Assembly: GCA_031281895.1 (NCBI GenBank)
Contig: JAITET010000013.1
Location: 1-6,436 of the forward strand
DNA: 6,436 nucleotides
Source: Puniceicoccales bacterium
GTDB taxonomy: Bacteria > Verrucomicrobiota > Verrucomicrobiia > Opitutales > JAIRKQ01
Direction of reading: 5' to 3'
Part shown: positions 1 to 6,148 of the stretch, piece after piece
How positions within the stretch are numbered: position 1 is the stretch's first letter
Layout: every line of letters starts with the position of its first letter
Notes under the pieces: model-generated
Databases searched by the model: none
What the model was told of the DNA's origin: nothing
Seen by the model: the letters and a program-made list of their open reading frames with translations, nothing else
Program-made: the position numbers and the translations under genes

Positions 1-2
1 GC

Positions 3-683
3 CGGGTAATATATTTGGACTGCGATATTGTTGCGACTGGTGATATTTCTGAGCTTTGGAATGAAGATTTGAATGGCCGACCCTTTGGTGCAGTCGAAGA
101 AGATGACAATTTTTCTGACGAAAAGATCAAGGCGGACAAGTTGGCATACTTGAAATTCCCGGAAGAAAACCGCTATTACAATTCCGGCGTTCTTCTAATT
201 GATTCCAAAAAGTTTGAAGAATCCCAAATTTTTGAAAGGGTGATTGGGCAGGTAAAACAGACAAAAATTTTCTTTCCGTGCCCGGAACAGGATGCCATGA
301 ACATATGCCTCCGCAACGATGAACATCTGCCGTTACACCCGAAATATAATTTTATTCCATTTGCATCGTTGTCAAAAAAATGTTTTGCCAGTATTGAAAA
401 AGATGTAGTCCTCATCGAATATGCCTGCGTAAAACCGTGGGAAATGAATAGAACAACTGTCAAACTGTTCCATTGCCTTGGCCTTTGCCGCTATTCGACT
501 TTTATGCTCCTAAAATTCTGGTACTATGCTGACCAATTGGGAGACGTTAATCCTAGCAATAGAAATCCTCTTTCTACGCTCAAATTTTTTTACAAACGAC
601 TGTTTCAACCGATGGAACGGTTTTTCTCAAAAATCGCAGCAAATATTAGTAAATTTCGTACACACGAGCGAAAACATGGGTGA
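3..683 (+). CDS. Family 8 glycosyltransferase (LgtC/RfaJ-like), paralogue 1, 5'-truncated by window edge
   Basis: This is the 3' part of a retaining glycosyltransferase that would move a sugar from a nucleotide-sugar donor onto a glycan, probably lipopolysaccharide or another surface polysaccharide at the inner face of the cytoplasmic membrane. The reading frame is open from the first base, and its first codons (RVIYLDCD) align with residues 103-110 of the next gene, so about 102 N-terminal residues lie outside the window; the TTG at 15 is not a start. Visible family-8 marks are the metal-binding DxD (DCD, 18-26), the YYNSGVLLID block and the PEQDAMN block. The usual C-terminal HxGxxKPW reads EYACVKPW, with the metal-ligand His replaced by Glu (codon 417-419) and Gly by Cys, so activity is doubtful or altered. 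The tail (KFFYKRLFQPMERFF) is basic and aromatic like that of paralogue 3 and could bind membrane. Its stop overlaps the start of the next gene by 8 bases. The family is secure; donor and acceptor are unknown. Confidence 0.9.
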   Translation, partial: RVIYLDCDIVATGDISELWNEDLNGRPFGAVEEDDNFSDEKIKADKLAYLKFPEENRYYNSGVLLIDSKKFEESQIFERVIGQVKQTKIFFPCPEQDAMNICLRNDEHLPLHPKYNFIPFASLSKKCFASIEKDVVLIEYACVKPWEMNRTTVKLFHCLGLCRYSTFMLLKFWYYADQLGDVNPSNRNPLSTLKFFYKRLFQPMERFFSKIAANISKFRTHERKHG

Positions 684-1090
684 GACAATAGATATAGCAT
701 TTGTTTTCGACGATAAGTTTTCCGACTTGTTTAAAGTTGCGATATATTCGATTGCCAAAAACACAAAATCAAGCCTGGCGGTACACATTATCGACTGTGG
801 AATATCCAAAGAAAACAAAGGTCTAATCCGAAAATTTATGTCGGATTTTAAAAACATTTCGTCGATAGAGTTTAGGCTTCCGGAACGCGTAGAAGTTTTG
901 GAAACCTATAATATCCCAGTGCATTTTTCCACGGCCATATTTTATCGACTGGCGATCCCAAAGGTGTTTCCGGAACTTAGCCGGGTGATATATTTGGACT
1001 GTGATACTATCGCCGTTGGGGATATTGGTGAGCTTTGGAATGAAGATTTAAAAGGTCGCCCTTTCGGTGCAGTTGAGGAGGTTGGCAATT
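675..1090 (+). repeat. Direct repeat, copy A: 5' half of glycosyltransferase 2
   Basis: This stretch matches 1645-2060 without gaps, with about 26 mismatches counted by eye (near 94% identity). Similarity begins at the CATGGGTGA start/stop junction and falls off sharply soon after the GAVEE codons, beyond which the two genes align only loosely. Many of the differences are third-position changes. The copies are 970 bases apart. This indicates recent duplication or gene conversion confined to the donor-binding half. Confidence 0.88.
676..683 (+). promoter_or_regulatory. Stop/start overlap (ATGGGTGA) coupling glycosyltransferases 1 and 2
   Basis: The start codon of gene 2 and the TGA of gene 1 share 8 bases, so gene 1 must end in His-Gly. 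The upstream bases contain only a weak GAGCG and no proper Shine-Dalgarno sequence, which points to termination-reinitiation by ribosomes finishing gene 1. Coupling is inferred; the overlap is seen directly. Confidence 0.75.
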
Positions 1091-1653
1091 TCATAGATCC
1101 GGATGCCGTTTGGCGTAAAAGGATGACCTTGGGCCTTCCCATGGGAAGGCGTTACTATAATACGGGAGTTCTTTTTTTCGACTGTGGAAAGTACCAAAAA
1201 TCGAAAATTTTCGAACGCGTGGTTGAGTTTGTAAAAAGCACCAGTATTTCTCTAATGTTTCCGGAACAGGATGCCATGAACATATGTCTCCAAAATGATG
1301 AACATTTGGCTTTGTCACCCAAATATAATTTTATGCCCTTTCACACGCTTTCCAAAAGATGTCTCCAGGTTATAAAAAAACCAATAGTTATACACTATGC
1401 AGCGGTGAAGGTATGGAAGTTAAATTTGAACAAAATTCTTATAAGAATTCTTTATATATTCGGAATGTGCAAATATTCATTGGGAATGATTCTTTGCTTT
1501 TGGCAATATTCAGACAGAGTGGATGGTGAGAAATTTTCCAGTAGATCGATTATTCCAACCATAAAATTCTTACATGTACTCTTCCTTATGGAATTTTATC
1601 CCAAGAAACTTAAAAAGAAATGGGTTAAAAACACTACGATATCCCATGGGTGA
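676..1653 (+). CDS. Family 8 glycosyltransferase (LgtC/RfaJ-like), paralogue 2
   Basis: A complete 325-residue retaining glycosyltransferase of the GT-A fold, about the usual length for this family. The frame is open further upstream to 526, but the family N-terminus begins at MGETIDIAFVFDD, where Asp12-Asp13 mark the nucleotide-sugar site, and the upstream codons only overlap the tail of paralogue 1, so the ATG at 676 is chosen. Other marks are the DxD metal site at residues 108-110 (YLDCD), the YYNTGVLFFD block and the PEQDAMN block. The C-terminal HxGxxKPW motif is partly lost: HYAAVKVW at residues 240-247 keeps the His but has Ala for Gly and Val for Pro. The C-terminus (FYPKKLKKKW) is basic and aromatic, which by analogy with LgtC suggests peripheral membrane binding. 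No Shine-Dalgarno sequence precedes the start; translation is probably coupled to gene 1 through the stop/start overlap. The first ~410 bases are nearly identical to paralogue 3. Substrates are unknown. Confidence 0.92.
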   Translation: MGETIDIAFVFDDKFSDLFKVAIYSIAKNTKSSLAVHIIDCGISKENKGLIRKFMSDFKNISSIEFRLPERVEVLETYNIPVHFSTAIFYRLAIPKVFPELSRVIYLDCDTIAVGDIGELWNEDLKGRPFGAVEEVGNFIDPDAVWRKRMTLGLPMGRRYYNTGVLFFDCGKYQKSKIFERVVEFVKSTSISLMFPEQDAMNICLQNDEHLALSPKYNFMPFHTLSKRCLQVIKKPIVIHYAAVKVWKLNLNKILIRILYIFGMCKYSLGMILCFWQYSDRVDGEKFSSRSIIPTIKFLHVLFLMEFYPKKLKKKWVKNTTISHG

Positions 1654-2060
1654 AACAATAGATATAGCATTTGTTTTCGACGATAAGTTTTCCGACTTAT
1701 TTAAAGTTACGATATATTCGATTGCTAAAAATACAAAATTAAGCCTGGCAGTACACATTATCGACTGTGGAATATCCGAAGAAAACAAGGATCTAATCCA
1801 AAAATTTATGTCGGAATTTAAGAACATTTCGTCGATAGAGTGTAGGCTTCCGGAACGCGTAGAAGTTTTGGAAACCTATACTATCCCAGCGCATTTTTCC
1901 ACGGCCATATTTTATCGACTGGCGATCCCAAAGGTGTTTCCGGAACTTAGCCGGGTAATATATTTGGACTGTGATACTATCGCCGTTGGGGATATCAGTG
2001 AGCTTTGGAATGAAGATTTAAATGGTTGTCCTTTCGGTGCAGTCGAAGAAGATGGCAATT
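1645..2060 (+). repeat. Direct repeat, copy B: 5' half of glycosyltransferase 3
   Basis: This is the partner of the copy at 675-1090, with the same boundaries relative to the start codon. Paralogue 1 shows a related sequence from the left window edge to about 130, so a third copy of the unit probably extends outside the window. Such near-identical direct repeats could recombine to delete or fuse neighbouring genes. Confidence 0.88.
1646..1653 (+). promoter_or_regulatory. Stop/start overlap (ATGGGTGA) coupling glycosyltransferases 2 and 3
   Basis: This is the same 8-base overlap as at the previous junction, again forcing a His-Gly C-terminus on the upstream protein. No Shine-Dalgarno-like sequence lies in the preceding 15 bases. 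Identical junctions suggest that the duplicated unit carried its own coupling signal. Confidence 0.75.
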
Positions 2061-2635
2061 TTTTTAACGAAAAAACCAAGTGGCGAAGGATGAAAGAAAT
2101 CAATTTTCCCGAAAATAAACACTATTACAATTCCGGTGTTTTACTAATTGATACACATAGGTTTGAAGATAGTAAAATCTTTGAAAGGGTAATCGAGTTT
2201 ATGGAAAATATCGATCTTCAACTATCCTGTCCGGATCAAGATGCGATGAATCTCTGTCTCGATTGTAGTGAGCATATGACATTAGACCCGAAGTATAACT
2301 TCATACCTTTTGCATCTTCATCGGCAAAATGTCTCAAAAAAATTCAGAAGCCAATTATAATACATTATGCTGGCAAAAAACCATGGGAAATGAATAAAAA
2401 AATTATTAGGTTTGCTGCATCGTATGGCGTGGGAAAGTATCACATGTCCATGATGTTAAAATACTGGGAATATGCGGATTATGTGGATGGAAAAAAGTTT
2501 TCCAGTGGAAATGTTTTTCATACTTTGAAATTTCTCTATAAATGTCTCTTCCAGCCCATTGAACGATTCATATCAAGAAAATGTTGCCATTTCCAAAAAT
2601 CCTTTTTTGAACAACAAAATAAAAAAGCTTCTTAG
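1646..2635 (+). CDS. Family 8 glycosyltransferase (LgtC/RfaJ-like), paralogue 3
   Basis: A complete 329-residue retaining glycosyltransferase and the only one of the three with a fully canonical motif set. It has the N-terminal donor block IAFVFDD, the DxD metal site at residues 108-110, YYNSGVLLID, PDQDAMN, and the C-terminal HYAGKKPW at 240-247, whose His is the third metal ligand and whose Gly and Lys contact the donor phosphates in the LgtC structure. The frame is open from 1574, but the start at 1646 matches paralogue 2 exactly and sits in the same 8-base overlap with the preceding stop. The N-terminal half is nearly identical to paralogue 2, whereas the acceptor half and tail (KFLYKCLFQPIERF) resemble paralogue 1, so the gene looks mosaic. 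It ends 2 bases before trpS. The likely role is adding one sugar in a lipopolysaccharide or capsule-like glycan; donor and acceptor cannot be read from the sequence. Confidence 0.93.
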   Translation: MGETIDIAFVFDDKFSDLFKVTIYSIAKNTKLSLAVHIIDCGISEENKDLIQKFMSEFKNISSIECRLPERVEVLETYTIPAHFSTAIFYRLAIPKVFPELSRVIYLDCDTIAVGDISELWNEDLNGCPFGAVEEDGNFFNEKTKWRRMKEINFPENKHYYNSGVLLIDTHRFEDSKIFERVIEFMENIDLQLSCPDQDAMNLCLDCSEHMTLDPKYNFIPFASSSAKCLKKIQKPIIIHYAGKKPWEMNKKIIRFAASYGVGKYHMSMMLKYWEYADYVDGKKFSSGNVFHTLKFLYKCLFQPIERFISRKCCHFQKSFFEQQNKKAS

Positions 2636-2637
2636 GC

Positions 2638-3642
2638 ATGGAAATAGGAAAGAAAGTTATTTTGACCGGTATGCAACCGACGGGTAAACTACACCTGGGG
2701 GGGTTGCTAGGCGCAATAAATAATTGGCAGAAAATGTTGGATGATTACGATTGTTTGTTTTTCCTGGCAGATCAACATGCCATAACGATGCCATACGTTC
2801 CTGCAGAATTGAGAAAAAACATATTGGATTGTGTCGCACAGTACATTGCCTGTGGACTGGATCCTAAACGGTGTAAAATTTTTCTACAGTCCCAGGTGAT
2901 TGGGCATACGGAACTAATGTGGATACTGGGATGTATTACCCCCATTGGCCAGCTTGAAAGGATGACCCAATTCAAGGACAAATCGAAAAAAGTTGGAGGG
3001 TCGATATGTTCTGGATTGCTATACTATCCGGTCCTAATGATGGCCGATATTCTATTATACAATGCGAATTTGGTTCCCATTGGGGAAGATCAGAAACAAC
3101 ACCTGGAAATCACACGGGATATTGCACAAAAATTTAACAACACCTATTCCGAAACTTTTGTTTTACCGGAGCCATACATTGGAAAAACGGGAGCTCGTAT
3201 AATGTCGCTGCAAGACCCAACCGCTAAAATGTCGAAATCGGATAAAAATCAAAGTGCAATCGTATACATAACTGATTCCGATGATGTCATTCGAAAAAAA
3301 ATCATGGGAGCGGTGACGGATTCCGACAATAGGATATTCTTCGACCAAGAAAATAAGCCGGGAATTGCTAACTTGTTGAACATATATGCAGCAACGACAG
3401 GTCAAAGCATGGAAAAATCCGCCGCACAATTTGTCGATCTTGCCAGCTATGCTCCCTTTAAACAAGCGGTCGCGGATGCAGTCATCGCAAAAATTTCTCC
3501 GATCAGAAATAAATATTTAGGAATTGCCAACGATGGGAAATATTTATTATCTGTGCTAAACGCGGGTAAAGAAGAAGCCCAAAAGCGTGCCAACAAAATG
3601 ATGGCGAAAGTGTATCGTAAGGTTGGATTTTTGTTAGATTAA
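2638..3642 (+). CDS. trpS: Tryptophanyl-tRNA synthetase
   Basis: A class Ic aminoacyl-tRNA synthetase that activates tryptophan with ATP and charges tRNA-Trp in the cytoplasm. The protein has 334 residues, the normal bacterial length. It opens with the Rossmann-fold stretch VILTGMQPTGKLHLGG, in which HLGG (residues 19-22) is the HIGH ATP-binding signature. The tryptophan-pocket region MMADILLY contains Asp137, followed by PIGEDQKQHLE (GEDQ at 149-152), and the second ATP signature is a perfect KMSKS at 197-201. The remainder is the helical anticodon-binding region. All catalytic signatures are intact, so it should be active. The start is fixed by the family N-terminus. It lies only 2 bases after the stop of glycosyltransferase 3 and has no good Shine-Dalgarno sequence, so coupling to the upstream gene is likely. 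No leader peptide or T-box precedes it, since the upstream DNA is coding. Confidence 0.97.
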   Translation: MEIGKKVILTGMQPTGKLHLGGLLGAINNWQKMLDDYDCLFFLADQHAITMPYVPAELRKNILDCVAQYIACGLDPKRCKIFLQSQVIGHTELMWILGCITPIGQLERMTQFKDKSKKVGGSICSGLLYYPVLMMADILLYNANLVPIGEDQKQHLEITRDIAQKFNNTYSETFVLPEPYIGKTGARIMSLQDPTAKMSKSDKNQSAIVYITDSDDVIRKKIMGAVTDSDNRIFFDQENKPGIANLLNIYAATTGQSMEKSAAQFVDLASYAPFKQAVADAVIAKISPIRNKYLGIANDGKYLLSVLNAGKEEAQKRANKMMAKVYRKVGFLLD

Positions 3643-3653
3643 TACAGCATCGA

Positions 3654-6095
3654 ATGAAAAAATTTGTAATATCTGAAAAACCAAGTGTGGCAGCCGATCT
3701 AGCAAAGGCATTGGGAACATTTAAAAAATTTGATGATCGCTATGAGAATGATGAGTATGTGATTAGTTGGGCCGTTGGGCATTTGGTTGAACTCTTCATG
3801 CCGGAAGATTTCGATGCCTCCCTAAAGCGGTGGTCGCTGGACACCTTGCCCATAATACCAGAAAAATTTAAAACGAAACCGATTGAAAAAGTAAAAAAAC
3901 GCTTTAGCGAACTTAAAAAATTAATTCAGCGCGATGACATCGATCTGCTAATAAACGGTTGTGATGCAGGTCGAGAAGGGGAATTAATTTTTACATACAT
4001 TTACGAATTGGCAAAGTGCAAAAAGCCTTTCGTCCGCCTATGGCTGTCCTCCATGACGACGCAGGGAATTAGAGATGCATTCGAACGTCTCAGAAGCAGT
4101 GAGGAAATGCAACATTTGCAGGATGCTGCCAAGTGTCGATCGGAGGCGGATTGGTTAATAGGCATCAACGGAACCCGTGCCGTAACGACGAAAATGTTCC
4201 CCGTGATGGCTCGACAAGTGGCGACCGTGGGACGTGTCCAAACTCCTACCCTGGCAATGATAGTAAACCGAGACATTGAAATTGCTAATTTCAAACCAAC
4301 GAAATTTTGGAGGATCCTCGGAACATTCAGCATACACAATGGTTCCTACGATGGTATTCTCCAAAAAGATCAAAAGCTAGACGACAAAAATCTCCATGAC
4401 AGGACCGACAGGTTGTGGGAATATGAAAACGCACTGACAATTGTTGAAGCGGTTAAAAATGAGCAACTTGCTGCCATTTCCGAACAAAAGAAACGGTCCA
4501 AACAAACATCTCCGAGGTTATATGATTTGACTACATTACAAAGGGAATCCAATTCGCGCTACAATATGCCTGCCAGTATGACGTTGAAAATTGCCCAATC
4601 TCTCTACGAGAAACATAAATGTATTACCTATCCCCGTACCGATTCCCGTGCACTGACGGAAGATTACGTGCCCACCTGTTACAAAATACTAGCCGCCATC
4701 AATGACGAACATAGAATTTTTGCCCAACGCATAATTGAAAATAAAGCAGTTAATGGAAATAATAGAAAAATTTTCAACAATAGGCAGGTTTCCGACCACT
4801 TTGCAATTATTCCAACATCACAAGTTCCCCAAAACTTATCCGAGGAAGAATACAAAATTTTCAACATGATTCTGAAACGTTTTCTTTGCGTATTTTTCCC
4901 AGATGCAGAGTTTGATGTAACCACCCGAATCAGCAAGGTGAAAGGGTATTCATTTAAAACGGAAGGGAAAGTGCTGGTGATTCCTGGATGGCTGGAAGTC
5001 TATGGGAAGAATGAGACCGAACAGGATGGCGTATTGCCTGCGCTATCCGACGGTGATGGAATTCCACCACAGGCCAATGTTGAGGAGATAAAAATTGTGG
5101 AAGACGCAACCCGTCCTCCAGCTCCCTACAACGAAGCAACCCTATTGACCGCCATGGAAGGTGCGGGCAAATTGCTAGACGATGAAGAGCTTGCCGAGGC
5201 CATGAAGGAACGCGGTTTGGGAACTCCGGCAACACGGGCCCAGATCATAGAACATTTACTAGCTTTGAAGTACATTGTGCGGGACAGAAAAGATCTCAAG
5301 GCAACGGCGAAGGCTGAAGATTTACTAAATTTCCTAAAAGCTGCAGACATTGAAACCCTTTCAAGCCCTGCTCTCACGGGCGAATGGGAATATAAACTTA
5401 GGCAGATGGAAAATGGTAATTTTACTCGTAAAAATTTCATGGAGGAGATTGCGGATCTGACGGCGGCCATAGTCACAAAGACGAAAAATTTCGTCGAAGG
5501 AAGTGATATAACGAAGGAAACTTCCATAATTTCTCCCACTGACAATAAACCGCTCATGGAAGGGCTACGCTGTTACCGCTCGCAGGATAAAGCCCTAACA
5601 ATTCAAAAGGTAATTGGCGGTAGGAAATTTTCAGAAGATGAAATCAAAGAGTTGTTGGTAAACAAAAAGATTGGACCACTGGATGGGTTTAAGTCAAAAA
5701 CGGGATCAGATTTTTCCGCGAGTTTAGTTTTGGATGATGCTTTTAAAGTGAGTTTGGTCTTTGAAAATTCAAACTCAGAATTTAAAACCGCAACATCATT
5801 ATCCAAGGAAGAGATCGATAATCTTGAAGTCATTGGAAAGTGTCCGCTCGATGGGTCAGATGTTGTTATGATGGACACTGCCTACGTTTGTAAAAATTAT
5901 TTCAATAAAAAATGCAAACTTAGGATTTCAAAAAAGACACTCGATAAAGATATTGATGTGGGACAGGTTCAGAAATTGCTAGTGGAAAAGAAAACCGACC
6001 TATTGGAAGGATTCCGGTCCAAGCGAACGGGAAAATTATTTTCAGCCCGCCTAAGTTTACAAAAGGATGGCAGTTTTAAGTTTGAGTTCAAATAA
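3654..6095 (+). CDS. topB: DNA topoisomerase III (type IA) with C-terminal repeat modules
   Basis: A type IA topoisomerase that cuts one DNA strand, passes another through and reseals it, serving decatenation and recombination-intermediate processing. The Toprim domain starts at residue 1 with VISEKPSVA (catalytic Glu8) and has the acidic motif CDAGREGELIF (Asp104, Glu108); Gly106 stands where E. coli has the second Asp, a variant I recall from other TopB proteins. VGRVQTPTL lies at 192-200, the active-site ITYPRTDSR places the DNA-linking tyrosine at Tyr326, SDHFAIIPT is at 380-388, and GLGTPATRA at 521-529 closes the core. At 813 residues it is longer than E. coli TopB (about 650). The excess is two C-terminal modules (about 627-704 and 730-812) resembling topoisomerase C-terminal repeats, each with a GF-SK-G-F-A/S-L core. 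Topoisomerase I is less likely because of the EKPS start and HFAIIPT. It begins 11 bases after trpS without a clear Shine-Dalgarno site, and ends facing sufD. Confidence 0.95.
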   Translation: MKKFVISEKPSVAADLAKALGTFKKFDDRYENDEYVISWAVGHLVELFMPEDFDASLKRWSLDTLPIIPEKFKTKPIEKVKKRFSELKKLIQRDDIDLLINGCDAGREGELIFTYIYELAKCKKPFVRLWLSSMTTQGIRDAFERLRSSEEMQHLQDAAKCRSEADWLIGINGTRAVTTKMFPVMARQVATVGRVQTPTLAMIVNRDIEIANFKPTKFWRILGTFSIHNGSYDGILQKDQKLDDKNLHDRTDRLWEYENALTIVEAVKNEQLAAISEQKKRSKQTSPRLYDLTTLQRESNSRYNMPASMTLKIAQSLYEKHKCITYPRTDSRALTEDYVPTCYKILAAINDEHRIFAQRIIENKAVNGNNRKIFNNRQVSDHFAIIPTSQVPQNLSEEEYKIFNMILKRFLCVFFPDAEFDVTTRISKVKGYSFKTEGKVLVIPGWLEVYGKNETEQDGVLPALSDGDGIPPQANVEEIKIVEDATRPPAPYNEATLLTAMEGAGKLLDDEELAEAMKERGLGTPATRAQIIEHLLALKYIVRDRKDLKATAKAEDLLNFLKAADIETLSSPALTGEWEYKLRQMENGNFTRKNFMEEIADLTAAIVTKTKNFVEGSDITKETSIISPTDNKPLMEGLRCYRSQDKALTIQKVIGGRKFSEDEIKELLVNKKIGPLDGFKSKTGSDFSASLVLDDAFKVSLVFENSNSEFKTATSLSKEEIDNLEVIGKCPLDGSDVVMMDTAYVCKNYFNKKCKLRISKKTLDKDIDVGQVQKLLVEKKTDLLEGFRSKRTGKLFSARLSLQKDGSFKFEFK
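5532..6092 (+). repeat. Two diverged topoisomerase C-terminal repeat modules inside topB
   Basis: Residues 627-704 and 730-812 are two related modules seen only at protein level. Each has a degenerate zinc-ribbon-like beginning followed by a helix with the pattern LLV-KK and then DGFKSKTGSDFSASL in the first and EGFRSKRTGKLFSARL in the second. Zinc-type modules of this kind normally carry four cysteines starting with CPxC. Here the first begins SPTD with only Cys640 nearby, and the second begins CPLD with Cys730, Cys746 and Cys754. The metal site therefore looks lost in module 1 and three-cysteine in module 2, unless an acidic residue (Asp733) substitutes. A DNA-binding role is inferred from the family. 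Confidence 0.7.
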
Positions 6096-6148
6096 ATTCC
6101 TGTTCCAATTTTTCCTGTGCGTTTTCTTTCTGGGAAGATTTTAGGATA
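6088..6148 (-). other. Possible out-of-frame remainder of sufD
   Basis: Beyond the sufD stop, skipping one base near the GCCCTTCC stretch (about 6152-6160) opens a frame reading FRDILKSSQKENAQEKLEQE and ending FI at a TGA at 6088-6090. It is rich in Glu, Lys and Gln like a terminal helix and brings the distance from SHGATVG to the end to about 63 residues, close to E. coli SufD. It would overlap the end of topB by 8 bases. It could reflect a real frameshift, a sequencing error or chance. No hairpin resembling a terminator was found in this gap. Confidence 0.4.

Noticed and set aside
526..675. N-terminal extension of glycosyltransferase 2 (and the equivalent 1574-1645 for gene 3).
   Set aside because: The extra codons are out-of-frame readings of the preceding gene's tail and do not belong to the family fold, which begins at MGETIDIAFVF.
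2697..2703. Run of seven G residues in trpS as a possible phase-variable tract.
   Set aside because: It encodes the Gly-Gly of the HIGH signature in an essential gene, and slippage would abolish the enzyme, so regulation by this tract is implausible.
3963..3983. Gly106 replacing the second Asp of the Toprim DxD as evidence of an inactive topoisomerase.
   Set aside because: The DAGREGEL variant, as I recall, is common in one branch of TopB proteins, and all other catalytic residues including Tyr326 are present.
5126..5557. Minus-strand 143-codon open frame inside topB.
   Set aside because: It is antisense to conserved topoisomerase sequence, Ser/Ala-rich without recognisable motifs, and typical of a shadow frame.
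6125..6138. Small inverted repeat TCTT-TCTGGG-AAGA as a terminator between topB and sufD.
   Set aside because: The stem is only four base pairs, AT-rich, and lacks a proper U-tract; it also falls in the possible sufD tail.
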